Origin: Diphasiastrum complanatum
Lineage: Eukaryota; Streptophyta; Lycopodiopsida; Lycopodiales; Lycopodiaceae
Direction of reading: 5' to 3'
DNA length: 64,000 bases
NCBI GenBank assembly: GCA_029204225.1
Contig: CM055095.1
Location: 29,470,414-29,534,413 of the forward strand
The position numbers were made by a program, and so were the translations under genes. Shown here one piece after another: positions 45,660 to 59,012 of this stretch. The notes under the pieces were generated by a model, which searched no databases, was not told the origin of the DNA, and saw only the letters and a list, made by a program, of their open reading frames with translations. How positions within the stretch are numbered: position 1 is the first letter of the stretch; the number at the start of each line of letters is the position of its first letter.

Positions 45660-46145
45660 CATTAAGTGATGTCAACCACCATATAGATCTTATTCCTGGT
45701 GTCATGCCACGTTCTCGTGCACCATATCGTATGTCTAAAGTAAAACGTGATTAGGCTCAGCTCTAGATCGATTCTCTATTACGTCAGGGCCTCATCGTAC
45801 CTAGTCATAGTCCCTTTGGTGTCTTTGTTCTTCTTGTTGCTAAAAAAGATGTGACCAAATGCCTTTGCATTGACTATCGTGCCTGTAACAAGCTTACTAT
45901 TCGTAATCAGTATCCTATTCCTCATATGGATGACCTTTTTGATTAGCTTGGCACTTCTTCTATCTTTTCCAAGATTGACCTTCATTTTGGATACTATCAG
46001 ATTAAGATGCATCTTTCTAATGAACATAAGACTGCGTTTCGTACTTGTGGGTTTCGTGTTCTTCCCTTTGGTGTTCAGAATGGTCTACCCACGTTCTAGA
46101 ATGTTATGAATAATGTTTTACGTCCTCTTCTTGGTGTTTCCACAC
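45660..46145 (+). pseudogene. gypsy element G RT, truncated
   Basis: Reads [71 protein letters not shown] and FRVLPFGVQNGLPTF, then NVMNNVLRPLL. This is Ty3/gypsy RT up to just before the YxDD block. It ends abruptly at about 46145 (VST). No RNase H or integrase follows. Confidence 0.8.
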
Positions 46146-47834
46146 CAACTACATTAAAACCGACAATCTTGCACCATTTTTACATCTAAAATCCATGCTA
46201 GAAGAACATAAGGCTCGAAGAGAATATTGTGAGATTGATTTATTTGTCTCATTAAACATTTTTGGATCAAGTAATAACATTTTTTTGATTAATTTGACTA
46301 GCAATGGTCGATGAATTTTTTTTGAAGAACAAAATATCAATATGCTTAACCTTGAAGATGTATCTTAAACTAAAGAATTTCAATGGCCTTCTAGGTCAAT
46401 AGCTCCAACAATGACTATGCTCCATAAAACAATGTTTCTTTTATAGAGGAATGTGAGATTCATTGGGCTTTAAAAAAAAAAGACAAATCATAAAAGCTAC
46501 CAAAATGAAATGGTATGGTGATCCTAATGAAAATTGAATTTGGAGTCTTATTGCACTTTTGGCTTCTATAAATAGTAAAGGACATCCATTTTGAATTGCA
46601 AAAGTGTTTGGATTCATTCAAAATAGTAATTAGAGAAAAGTGATATGGGTCCATTGCTGCACATAAAGTCAACTAATGTTGTAGATAGATATAAAAGGCA
46701 AGATAAAATGATTGCTAAAAAATCACCCAAAGGGTTGATGATTTAAATCTAGAAGATGTGGGTGGTTTAGCTTTTAATTTTGAATTGACAATGACCAATC
46801 AATTACGAAGTCAACTATATCTGTTTTGAAAGAACAATTATGGTTAATGGGACAACCATCATCCTCAACTAATCACTAATAGTGGAAAGTTGCCTTATAA
46901 GAATTCACACTAGATGCCAATTCAAAACAAGATATGCCAATTGACTTTGTGAGGCATGCATTAGCAAAAATTCTTTGGAGAATATACTATAAAATAGTCT
47001 ACATGTACATATTTTGGACCTTGTATTTTTATGGAATTTGGCATATACATATTTTGGACCTTCTTGTACTTCTATGAAAAATAAATTGTTGTCTTTAGAG
47101 GTTGTTTCAATTTTTATTATGATAGTATCATGAAGTTTGTAGAAAAACATTGTCATTATTCGAAATGTATTTTGTCCATACATTTAAAAAAAAAATGATG
47201 AGCAGATTGACTCGTAAACAATCACCATTTAAGGCTAAAACTAGATAAAAATAAAAATAGCAAGAATGGTTACTCTCTTTTAGGTCAAAGTCCCAAAACA
47301 AATGTCATGGCGTTATCTAAGTTTCAATTCTAAAAGTGAATCAATTCTAATCCGAGTTATCATTAAGCTATGCAAAATGGGCTAATAACATCCATGTTGA
47401 CCTACACAAACATTTCATTAATTACTTAGAATCATATTTTACCTAACATTATTTTTATTGATTTCCTGTTTAGCATTTAAATGTGACTTCCTTGGTTAGG
47501 CAAGATGAATACACCCTTTGCATTTAAATGTTGACAATCACAATATTAACTACTATAGCCTAATACCACTAAGGAAATTTTGCAAATTAATCCAAAGTTT
47601 GACCTTATTTCATTCACAATATACCTTATGTGATAAAAACATTTAAAAGTTGTTCATAAATAACTATGATATCCATGACTTAGAAAACTCTAAAAAAGAA
47701 CACATGTAGTTTAAGATATTCACATTTGTGAGGTGAACAACTAATATCTCATATAAAAAATATAAACAGATATTTGGCTGTAAAAATATTATCATACATA
47801 CTAGGTAAAATATTACAGACATTTTAGTACTTGT
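46146..47834. other. no recognisable gene
   Basis: AT-rich DNA. Short phrases (CATATTTTGGACCTT at 47007 and 47047) repeat locally. No coding signature found on either strand. Confidence 0.4.
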
Positions 47835-48110
47835 TGAGTTACCTAATGATGGTGCACGCCACATGATGAAAGATAGTCCGCCATTTCATTTGATAGGTAC
47901 TCTTCCCTTGAATCAGACCGTAGGGCCTTGATTCTCTGACCAGTTTGATTCTCAACATATTGTTTGAATTCTTTGAATCAATTGAATGCTTCATTTCACC
48001 CTTTTGTGTTATTACAAAGGAATCCAATTGTGTCATTTTTAACCCTTATTTTTTGTTAAGTCATTCATATTTTTACTTCTATTGAGAGTCAATTTCTTCC
48101 AAGGTAGGCC
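47835..48110 (-). pseudogene. copia integrase core fragment
   Basis: The minus strand reads TQKGEMKHSIDSK, then after a shift EFKQYVENQTGQRIKALRSD and SREEYLSNEMADYLSSCG. It is the copia integrase segment around the third catalytic residue (RSDxGxEY; here RSDSREEY). Flanks on both sides are unrecognised, so only about 90 codons survive. Confidence 0.65.
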
Positions 48111-49195
48111 TCTCGAGATCTTCTCTGGTTACCTTGGTAGGATTGTATCTTATATCTTATGCATCTATCTTTATAATTAGACCTATAAAAGCAATATATA
48201 TAAAAATCAATTATGTTAGCTTTCAAGCTTGTATTTTCTCATAATGTTACAAAATGTAATCACAATATGCCATTCCTTTAGAAATTTGTTTTGAATATCC
48301 ATGGGTCACAATATTAAAAAGCTAAATAGTTTGTGTTTTGAAATTGAATTTTCCATGTGGTAAATCTATTGTAATAGATCACAAAACTATCGTCACGAAC
48401 CACAATCTTATAGCATCTCACATTATGCTTACAAAAAACTTATAAACATCACTTTGAAAAATATTGTACAATATTACACGAGACTTGACATACCATAAAA
48501 TAATTATAGAAGAATGGGAATTCATAGCATCATGTTCAACAGAGCCACAAGACCATAATACACGCAATAATTTTAAGTTGATCGTTGAACTCCAGCATTA
48601 CATGTTTCTTTCAACAATTAGTTACAAACATCCCATCCATACTCCTAGGAGACCTCAAACACATACATATTGATAACACCTTTCAAACATTTAGAAAAAA
48701 ATGCTATCTACATATAGATGGTGAAGTTTATGCCAAGAACCAACTACTTGCTATGGAACTCAATTTAACCAAATCTAGGTGAATACTCCCTTGAATTCTT
48801 GTGAATCATAAGCTACTAGAGCATATTGGTTAGATCAACATACTAAAATGCTTCGAAGGCCTATAAACTTCCAAACAGCCTTGTAAGATTTCGAAACTTT
48901 TGTAACAACAAACACAACAAATATGCCACTAACATTGAAAGCCAACAAACCAACACGATCAACAAACCAAGATGAAGTCTATCATAATTAGATCACCTTG
49001 TTTTGCTTTTTCACAAAAGCAAATCTACATGAATGGCCGACAAGGGAGGACATCCGTGATAAAGCATGGAACCACCCACATCAAAAAGGCATCCAAGATG
49101 AAGTATGGAAACCACCCACATTCAAGGGATAAAAAGTATGCTAAGCTTCTAAGCCACATAAAAAGAAGGCATAGATAACCATGGCCGAATTGACA
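48111..49195. other. no recognisable gene
   Basis: AT-rich DNA upstream of the ARF GAP gene. A short near-repeat GGAACCACCCACAT / GGAAACCACCCACAT lies at 49068 and 49107. No frame is recognised. Confidence 0.4.
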
Positions 49196-49329
49196 CGTTT
49201 TGAGTCGGTTTTGGAATCACAGTGTAAACGCGTCAAGCCGGTTTAAGGGTGTCCAAAAGATCGAGATCTTTTGGGTGTGTGTGTGAAAAGGGCGTGGGGA
49301 CAAAAACGAGCTGGCAAGCGGCTGTTCGT

Positions 49330-49662
49330 CTTCCTGTGTGTGCTCGCTGTAACTGTTCATTCAATCAATGACTTATTTGCTCTCATCTTTTCCTCCATCT
49401 TCTCACGATCGTTGATTTGCTGCTGATCTGTTTCTGATTTCTTCTTTTCACTGTTTATTGCGCTCAAAATTCATTCGATCGCCAACGTTTTGTGTAATAT
49501 ATTCTTCTTCAAGCTCGTGTTGCAAGCAGATCAATTCTTTTAGTATTATTATCTTTTTTTTTTTTGGTGCATGCTCGATATCTTTTGTTTTCAGCTGGTT
49601 TGTTCGGCCGACTTCTACAGATCTCTTAAGTAACACCGCGAATCGGCGTATGCATCTCACAG
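49330..49662 (+). other. probable 5'-UTR exon of ARF GAP gene
   Basis: A CT-rich leader-like region (CTCTCATCTTTTCCTCCATC) ends in CACAG|GTATGCC at 49662/49663, a good plant donor. The next acceptor with a coding exon behind it is at 50318, giving a 656-bp 5'-UTR intron. The transcription start is not visible; the left edge is a guess. Confidence 0.4.
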
Positions 49663-50318
49663 GTATGCCGTATCTTCTTTGATCACAGCAAGCAAGTCTT
49701 TTTACATGGCGTACATAAGAGACAACTCTTCCTCATTGTAGAAAGTATCTGGCAGTTAATTTTTTTTCACTTCATACTCGAAGTTCAGCTGTTCCGCACC
49801 TCAATATCTTAAAATAGCACAAGTGTGTAATTCCGTCACTTGATTTTCGATTGCGTAGATGCTTATCTGTTATCGCGCTCGTAGTTTTGTGCAAGTAACG
49901 AACTTTTTCATTCATTGAAAGGGACAAGGTAGATCAGTTTCTTTTCTGGAAACGTCAATTTCTTTGTTTGGCTGTAGCTATAAACTTATCGACTCTAGGC
50001 TGATGGAAGTCTATCCCTTTTCATTTTTTAGCTTATGCTTTGGCCGTTTTATGTATCTGGGATGGTTGATTTGATAATTCTTTTGATTTGTCACCAGGCT
50101 TCTGTTGTTTTATGTATCTTGGACGGTTGATTTAGTAATTTTGGAGCTTTCATCTCAAAGGCAAACCGTTTGATGTTGAATTGCAGCGTAATCACCTGGC
50201 AGCTTTTGAAGGTTCATTACTAATGTGGTAGCACCTCGATGGCGCGTTATTTTTCTCATATGTATCTGACCTAAATTATGAATTTGTATGTAGTGCAAAG
50301 GATTACGCTTTTTTACAG

Positions 50319-51808
<1,490 letters not shown>

Positions 51809-51997
51809 TAACTCAGATCTTTTTGTGATTTTGACTCTCCTTGGGTTTTTATGATGTAGAATAAAGCAGAAATGTTTGTTATGTAGCTTTTCATTTTTTT
51901 TTCTTGCTTCAGAAACTTTAAATAGGAAGTAGCACTTATAAGAACATTTTGTCAATTTTTGAGAAACCGAGGTAACTTCACTGCAGAAATTGGGATA

Positions 51998-52282
51998 CAC
52001 TATTCTGGTAAGTTGACATCGAGCTGGATCTTGATTTGCGACGTCCAGCTAGATTTTGAATTCCGACGTCCAACTGGCACCCGGCCTCTGTCGTCCAAGT
52101 AAGTTGTCCGGCAAGCCGATTTTGAATGGGTATTGGATTGCAACAGATTTTGTGGCTGTTGGAATCTGACGACCTCATTGCGACATGTTTTGCGATGCCC
52201 GTGACGAACAAAAAAACATTAAACCTGCGATTATCCATCGCAGATCACGTCGAAAATCGCAACTGGTGCTGTAGTGCTAGTG
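51998..52282. mobile_element. CACTA-like miniature element in ARF GAP intron 3
   Basis: The left edge reads CACTATTCTGGTAAGTTG and the right edge, on the minus strand, CACTAGCACTACAGCACCAG. Both begin CACTA, and short subterminal CGACGTCC and TTGCGA phrases repeat inside, as in CACTA termini. At about 280 bp it has no coding. A 3-bp target duplication is not convincing (ATA against ACA or CTA), so the call is tentative. Confidence 0.4.
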
Positions 52283-53099
52283 ACATTGTGACTACTTATC
52301 AACTATGAATCCTTCATGAATGATGTTTTTGAGGACCAGATTGATTGGTATTTGCATGGAGGAAAATGAAGGGGTAGGATCATCTTTCGTGCGAGTCAAG
52401 AAATTGTGAGACTAGTTGACTGCAATTGGTGAACCAATAAGGGACGTGGAGTTTGCATTGTTCTCGTACAAACCTTCCTCGTTGGGAATATAATTAGAAT
52501 CTAATTTGACATTACATATGAAAACGTCCAAAACATATATGTGGGTGAGTTGGAAGCTTAGTTGCCCGTTTGCATTGTTCTCGTACACCCTTTAAGAATC
52601 AACTGCCAATTTAGAGGGAAGAATGCATATTATACACTCTGGAATCCATTGAGGGTTGTAAACCCTACCAGAAGCTCAAAGTGAATCAATAGAAAGTACA
52701 TGTGAATGAAATCACATCGAGCTAAATGGTGTGCTCCAATCATCGATCTCATTAAATGTAAACATTAAATGTTTACACTAGTTTAGCACAAGAATAGTTT
52801 AAGATCTAAATGAAGTTCACTGACATGAAATCTGTCTTGTAAGCAACAACTTTGTAAACTATTTTGGGACAGGCTTGATTTTTTGGCCACTTCTTTTAAC
52901 TTGCAAAAAAAGAAAGAGCACCTAAGTGCTCTTTGAGTTCTTGATTTGTCATTGTTGTGCCAAACTAACCCATTAAGCTGTAGATCTATCGTTGGCACTT
53001 TGTTTGAGCTCCTTGAAACATTTTTTGCCCGTTTTGGCCTCTTGTGATGCCAAAGTTGAAGGTAGCTCAACATCTGCACCTGTGGTAACACTCTTGGGG
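52283..53099. other. no recognisable gene
   Basis: Probably intron or intergenic DNA. GTTTGCATTGTTCTCGTAC occurs twice (52451, 52568). The left part of gypsy I may extend into 52800-53100 in decayed form. Confidence 0.35.
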
Positions 53100-54290
53100 T
53101 AGAGATTGGCAGATTAGCGACCTTCAAGTTGTCATTCTTTCTTTTGCAGTCTCATTGTGATGGCTGTGGCACTCTCTTCACATTGCATCCTCAATATATT
53201 TGCCAAACTTTGTGACACATAGTTGTGAGGCCCCTAGGTCCACCACAAAGGTGATCTTCCCCCGAAATTGGCCCCTTCTATCACAACAACTTTGAGCTGC
53301 TCCATAGAGTGCCCAGCGAATTCTAATGCTTGTATTGTGGATGTGTCTTGCTTGCTAACAGTTGAAGCAACGAAGGAAACAACCCATGGGTGGTGAATTG
53401 CTGAAATGGCTATTTGTCGCAACAACTTAACTCTTTCCCTTTTGTTCCCCCCATTGATCCCTTTGTTGCCAGATCCTTTTCTTTGAAGAAACTTGCTTAC
53501 GTTGTTGGAGTCATGGTTTACATTAGACGTAAAATTCGCCTTTCAAGAAATAGCTTGGACTAGGTCTTGACCCACCAAATGTTTTTGGTGTTGGTGAGGG
53601 AGTAGACAGGACAAGTAGTGGTTCATGGTCACAAACCATCTTAGCTACCTGAATACTCGAGTTGAAGTTGGTGGTCTTGTAGTTGACAATGGTTTGGTGA
53701 GTCCATGCATGCATATTGTTCAGTAGATAGTGTATTGTCCTCTTTTGACATGTCTGGTTGATGCAAACACTCTCTTTGAACATGTTCAAGTAGTCTTGCA
53801 AGTGAATCTTTTTGCTTGAGTCCAAAACGCTTAGCCTTAGTCTCATATGTGAGTCCTTAGGAGTAAGTCCTCTTGACTTGCATTCTTAAGCTAATCCCAG
53901 CTTTTAAAACACATTCGCACTGCCTGGCACTAGTTCGTGAGTAGCCTTTGGCCAAGTTTGCTCCTTTGTCATTCGGGGGTAAAAGAACTGAAAATAATGT
54001 TCCATATTGGGGGGCACGTCATGCTCTTTTTTAAAAGTTGGAGGGACTATCACTTTTTTGTTGTTTGCACTCCCATCTTGTTTTGTGTTGGCAATTCTCT
54101 TGGCCTTATTTGGAGGTGTCCAACCTCATTTCCTCTTGTTGTTTCCAGCTCTTCAAATCGAGCTTCAAGTTGTAGTTATCCATCTCATACCTTCCTCACA
54201 AGGTTAGTTATGGCCCTAACAAAGGCCTACTATTGATCCTTATCATCTTCCTGTCCCTTGTTATTAGAAACTTGGACAAAGATCAACACA
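53100..54290 (-). pseudogene. gypsy fragment I, gag and protease
   Basis: Minus strand: QLQLEARFEELE-type coiled N-terminus near 54170, then MRLRLSVLDSSKKIHLQDYL, YLLNNMHAWTHQTIVN and SIQVAKMVCDHEPL, a gag capsid of the plant chromovirus-like class. A protease region follows (VVVIEGANFGGRSPLWW, then YVSQSLANILRM in another frame, where the family has IDSGATHNFVS). No RT. It directly follows the integrase end of gypsy J in the same orientation, but gag after integrase means a separate element. Confidence 0.6.
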
Positions 54291-54302
54291 ATGGTAGGAT
54301 GA

Positions 54303-55075
54303 CTATGGATACACCCGCTTCAGTAGCGTGACATGAAAGACCGGATGTACCTTTGCGGATTCTGGCAAAGCTAGCTGGTAAGCAAAACTTCCAATTCTCT
54401 CGAGTATTGACAATTTAGGACACTTACCTGTCCTTAGAGTGGTAGAGTCTTCAGGAACTTTCAAAAACACCCGATCACCTTCTTGGAAGGTAACATCCCT
54501 ACGGGTTTGCTTCTTACTAACATATGCTCGTAGCATATCCTCTAGAACCTGATTGACCCTTTCCGTCTGATCATCCGTTTCAAGATGATCAGTGGAGCTC
54601 ATAGACAACTTAGTGTCCAACTTTTTGAAAATGCCCTCCCAAAGTTACTTGTAAATTTCGAATCTCGATCACTGACTATATTGGCGGGAAGCCCATATAG
54701 CTTATAAATGCTATCAACAAAAAGTCTGGCAACTTCTGGAGCCGTAACAACTTTCTTGGCCGGACCCCTGCACTGGGACTGTCGTGACTTTCCTCAAGAA
54801 TTTGGCACCTGAAGTCACCGTCCTTGGGTACACACACTCTTCCTTTATAAAGGAGGTACCCGTCCTCAATGGAGAAATTCTTCCATCGGGCATCCGCAAT
54901 ACCTGTTGATGGCACATCCACTTCGGATGTTTTCGCAACTTCTTTAGGCGCCGCGTCCCGTCCCGACACAACTGCAACATCTTCTGATGGCCCCGCAACA
55001 TTCTCTGATGGCCTTGATGTGGCTATGGAATTCCTTTGCTCAATAGCCTGCCACACAAGTGCATAGTGAGAATCA
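54303..55075 (-). pseudogene. gypsy J integrase remnant with GPY/F-type C-terminus
   Basis: Minus strand: GYLLYKGRVCVPKDGDFRCQ and ILEESHDSPSAG from the integrase zinc-binding region, then after a large deletion STDHLETDDQTERVNQVLED (family STAYHPQTDGQTERVNQ) and the C-terminal LERIGSFAYQLALPESAKVH with PVFHVTLLKR. The catalytic core between HDSP and the DGQTE block is mostly missing or frame-shifted. It follows the RNase H of the same element. Confidence 0.75.
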
Positions 55076-56500
55076 CTAACACTTTCCTGTGAGTGATTCT
55101 AGGAATTCACTCCTGAATGCCATAAAACTTAGTGCGCTTACCATGGGCATTCGACTCAGGGCATCTGCTACCACATTATAGCGCCCTTTCCTGTACCTTA
55201 GCTGGTAGTCAAACTCTTGGAGAGGTTCGGCCCAACGAGCTTTTCTTCCTTTCAAGTCGCTTTGGGAGGAAAGCCACTTGATACTTTCTTGATCAAACAC
55301 GATCTCAAACTTAGTTCCATAGAGGTAATGCCTCCATTTCTTAAGAGCATAGACTATCGCAAACAACTCCTCCTCATAAGTGGAATAATTTAACTGGTGT
55401 TTATCCAGTTTCTTACTTTCAAACGCGACCGGACGATCATGTTGAGTGAGAACAACACCAACTGCCTGATTAATGGCATCCGTTTCTACTACAAATGCTT
55501 CATTTGGATCCACTATACTAAAGACAGGAGCAGTTGCAACTGCAGCCTTTACATCTTCAAAGCTCGCTTGTTGTTTAGGCCCCCAGCTAAAGTACTTGCC
55601 CTTACCCTTGGGCTGATCCGTCAAATGAGCAGTCAAGCGGGCATACTGATGGATAAACCTCTTGTAATATCCAGCCAATACGAGGAAGATCTGCAGCTCT
55701 TGCATCGAAGTTGGTACTGGCCATTGCATAATTGCGGCTACCTTCTCAGGATCCATCCTGATCCCCTCAGCGGAGATAATATGTCCGAGGTAGTGAATCT
55801 CTTCCTTGAAGAATTCACATTTTGGTTCCTTCGCATACAAAGAATTCTCTCTCAGGACCTAGAACACTTGACGCAAATGATCAAAGTGTTCTCCTTTAGA
55901 ACGACTAAAGACCAGGATATCATGAAGGTAGATTAACACAAACTTGCCCAAGAGATTGAATACGTTGTTCATTAACCTCATAAATGTTGTTGGGGCATTG
56001 GTAATCCAAAGGGGAGAACCAAAAACTTATAATGACCATGCTGTGATCGAAAAGCCGTCAACAGAACGTCATCTTCTCTAATACGTACCTGATGATATCT
56101 AGACCTAAGATCTATCTTAGTAAAATACCTTGCCCCTTTAAGTTGATCAAAGATCTCATCCATCCAGGGCAACGGATATTTATCCTTGATAGTGACTTTA
56201 TTTAAAGCCCTATAGTCTATGCACATACGCATAGACCCATCTTTTTTCTTAACCAACAAAATGGGTGCGGCCCATGGTGATTTACTAGGGCGTATAAACC
56301 CTTTAGCTAAATACTCTTGCAGCTACCGCTCTACCTCTAGGTGTTCGGAGTGGCTTAACCTATAAGGAGGCTTACTAATAGACTTAGTCCCGGGTACAAG
56401 CTCTAAAGGATTCTACCTCTCTTCTCGGGGGTAACCCGAAAGGCAAATCACTAGGAAAGATGTCTTTATAATCATTTAAAATAGTTTGCAAACTCACATC
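55076..56500 (-). pseudogene. gypsy J reverse transcriptase and RNase H
   Basis: Minus strand: LPFGLPPRREVE (about 56440), [52 protein letters not shown], then IYLHDILVFSRSK, where the family has YxDD; the first catalytic Asp is His. A long open frame (55840-55076) holds the thumb, FVLAGYYKRFI-like block, and RNase H with VVETDAINQAVGVVL, EEELFAIVYALKKWRHYLYG and KGRYNVVADALSRM. It is the least decayed element of the window but is catalytically compromised at the RT site. Confidence 0.85.
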
Positions 56501-57194
56501 TCTCTCACTTCTCTCAACAAAAGAAACACATTTTTTTGAATATGGAAAAGATAAACTTGAAGTACTTGAAAAACTTCAGAAGTAAGGAACACAATTGTCT
56601 AATCTATGAACATGCATTGTGTTTGCATCATTTTGCAAACACGCATATTTGGTTGATGCAAACACGCATATTTGTTTGCTTCAACCACATTTGCAAGTAT
56701 AAAGTCCCTACTCCAAGGATACACTAGCCAAGCAAGCCGAAACAAAGCAACACAAGGGAATCGGATGGTGGACAAACAACCCAACAAACCCAGATCATAC
56801 GGATCTAGTCCCCCGAGCTATGGATCAATCACGAACAAGGGATAGAGGAGTCCTACCAGCAGCATATAGCTACTAGCATCACAATCAAGCATACACTAGT
56901 GAGAGCCCAATGGGTATACTTATACCCGCACCTTGCACACTCTATATTCAATGGGCTTCAATTTCATTTTAAATTTGAAGGAAAGTATGATATTAATTTT
57001 TGTACTAATCTCCCTTTGTTATCAATTTCATGAATTGACATTGTCTTTTGTCATCATTTTAGATTTGTCGACATCTTTATCGTGCTGAAAAACAATGTGA
57101 GTTCGAGGCAAGAATTATAGAGGTGTGCGGTCAATGATTCATGGCTGAGCTAGAATACTTCTAGACCAAGTTCTTTGACTAATTGATGGGGAAA
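56501..57194. other. no recognisable gene; short tandem repeat
   Basis: GCAAACACGCATATTTGGTTG at 56635 is followed by GCAAACACGCATATTTGTTTG at 56658, a 23-bp duplication. The rest is unassigned; the part from about 57060 may belong to the hAT remnant. Confidence 0.4.
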
Positions 57195-57370
57195 GTGCAA
57201 CCGTGGGATTGACCTATGAGATGAGTGATAGAATAGTGGAGGTATTAGAGTCTACCACTGATGTTGTTGAAGGCAAGCATAATATCATCAAGGATTCGCG
57301 TTTATTAAGTTGGGAGATGATGCAATCTCCTTTGCATGCAGCCATAGTTTTCCAACTTTTTGGAATTGAC
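57195..57370 (+). pseudogene. hAT transposase fragment
   Basis: Plus strand: MSDRIVEVLESTTDVVEGKH and IIKDSRLLSWEMMQSPLHAA. In DUF659-type hAT proteins a RW..L..PLHAAGYYLNP block occurs before the dimerisation domain, and this matches its left half. No dimerisation domain follows. Orientation is opposite to the hAT at 61-63 kb. Confidence 0.45.
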
Positions 57371-57520
57371 CATCTTAGTATTGGAAGAATTGGCTTTTCA
57401 AGTGGGTCAGAATTGGGCCTGCTTGGAAAAAGTCAGAGAATCAAAGTCAGGGTTTTAAAGAAAGAAAATTTCGACCATTGCCTACAAGAAATCGATTGTT
57501 AATAGATTAAACACTCCATA

Positions 57521-58229
57521 GTTTACATTATAATCAATCTCAATATTTTATAATGAGATAGAATGTGATTTTGGATGATATAGGAACTGGTTCTTTATCA
57601 ATCAGCATAGGCCATAAACCCTAAATCCTATTTGAATAGGTTATCTGTTTGAATTGAAATTGTCGTTCAAATCTCAATGAATTGGAGAATTGGGAAACTA
57701 CGCATGCAACGGGCTTTGTGCTACGTCCATTGCAGAGAGGAATGGTTCAAGAGATGGATGTCGGGGTACCGCAAGGCGGTTATGAAAATGTTAGGGACCC
57801 AACTCCCTTGGGTCCCAAACCCAAACTTGAGACTGGACGATGATTGGGCTTGTTGACTTGACCGGTGACTCGTGAACCTGCATGGTTGCCATGTGTCATG
57901 ATCTAGGACGTGCGCATGGCTTGGAGTCTCTCACCTTGGAGGTATACAAGGGGAGGAGGACTCATTTGCCATCCATTCTATCTACCTAGGAGGAGGTGGA
58001 TGGAGAGCATGTGCACGGCCAAGATGAGTGCTAGCTTGAGGCGGGAGATGACTGAGAGCCTAGGCAGTGGTATGGGACATTGTCTAGGATGGAGGTCGGA
58101 TCTTGCTTGATACAGTCACAGGCCAAGGCACGAAGGGTGACCCGGATTAGGTCCTATGGCGGGGTGGAACGTGAATCGTTCGGTCTCTTGTGGTTAACCG
58201 GCACCTTGAGGTTTGCAGTGAGAGTCTAA
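57521..58229. other. no recognisable gene
   Basis: GC content rises from about 57700. Frames are short and unrecognised. It leads into the G-box repeat. Confidence 0.35.
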
Positions 58230-58590
58230 CAATATGCCTGCGTGGCTTGCCACGTGGCACATTTGAGCCCACCTATATATCTCTCTCAAGGTCCACTTAA
58301 GCCTATGTGGCAGAGCCCGGTTGGCTTGCCATACAAGCCTATGGTAGGCCTACATGGGTTGCCACATGGCAAACCTCAAGCCTGCATGATTTGCCATGTG
58401 GAAGACCTACGTGGCTTGCCACGTGGCAGTGTGTGACAGGCTTGGTAGATAGCAGACCACGTAGGCAGAGCCTGGTTGGCTTGCCAGCCTATGATGGGCC
58501 TACGTGGCTAACCTCAAGCCTGCATGATTTGCCACGTGGAAGGCATACGTGACTTGCCACATGGCACCCTATGACAGGCTTGGTAGATGT
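58230..58590. repeat. tandem duplication rich in CCACGTGG-type palindromes
   Basis: Two imperfect units of about 140-155 bp (58293-58449 and 58454-58588) share GCAGAGCCYGGTTGGCTTGC, ACCTCAAGCCTGCATGATTT and GACAGGCTTGGTAGAT. Within and before them TTGCCACGTGGCA, TTGCCACATGGCA or TTGCCATGTGGAA occurs about seven times. CACGTG is the plant G-box/ABRE core. Whether it is regulatory or just repeat structure cannot be told. Confidence 0.75.
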
Positions 58591-58625
58591 CGGCCGCCCG
58601 TCAACGACGAGCTTACCCACTAGTG

Positions 58626-58676
58626 TATATATATATATATATATATATATATCTATATATATATATATATATATAT
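58626..58676. repeat. (TA)n microsatellite
   Basis: About 51 bp of TA with one C interruption. Confidence 0.95.
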
Positions 58677-58792
58677 GTCATGCATGCTTCCGGAACGCAT
58701 TTCGGGAGGTAGGTGGTCAACATTATGGAATGATGATGTTCCGGAACTCAGAATGCTGTTCCGGAACATTTTTTATTTATTTATGTTTTAAC

Positions 58793-58834
58793 ATATATAT
58801 ATATATATATATAGATATATATATATATATATAT
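58793..58834. repeat. (AT)n microsatellite
   Basis: About 42 bp of AT with one G interruption; a near mirror of the run at 58626, separated by a segment with three GTTCCGGAAC-type palindromes. Confidence 0.95.
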
Positions 58835-58947
58835 CATAGTTGCACCCCTCATTCCGGTACGTATCGGAACGCTTTTTTTTTTGTTTTTTTTTTGGGAATC
58901 ATGGCTGAAACCATATTGAAGATAAGACACATGTCCCCTCTTTGTCA

Positions 58948-58954
<7 letters not shown>

Positions 58955-59010
<56 letters not shown>
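58955..59010 (+). repeat. (TC)n microsatellite
   Basis: 56 bp of pure TC. It is flanked by two copies of ATGGCTGAAACCATA...GATAAGACAC (58901 and 59099). Confidence 0.95.

Positions 59011-59012
<2 letters not shown>

Noticed and set aside
55397-55936. 179-codon plus-strand frame
   Set aside because: It is the shadow of the gypsy J RT/RNase H coding on the minus strand, which has clear motifs.
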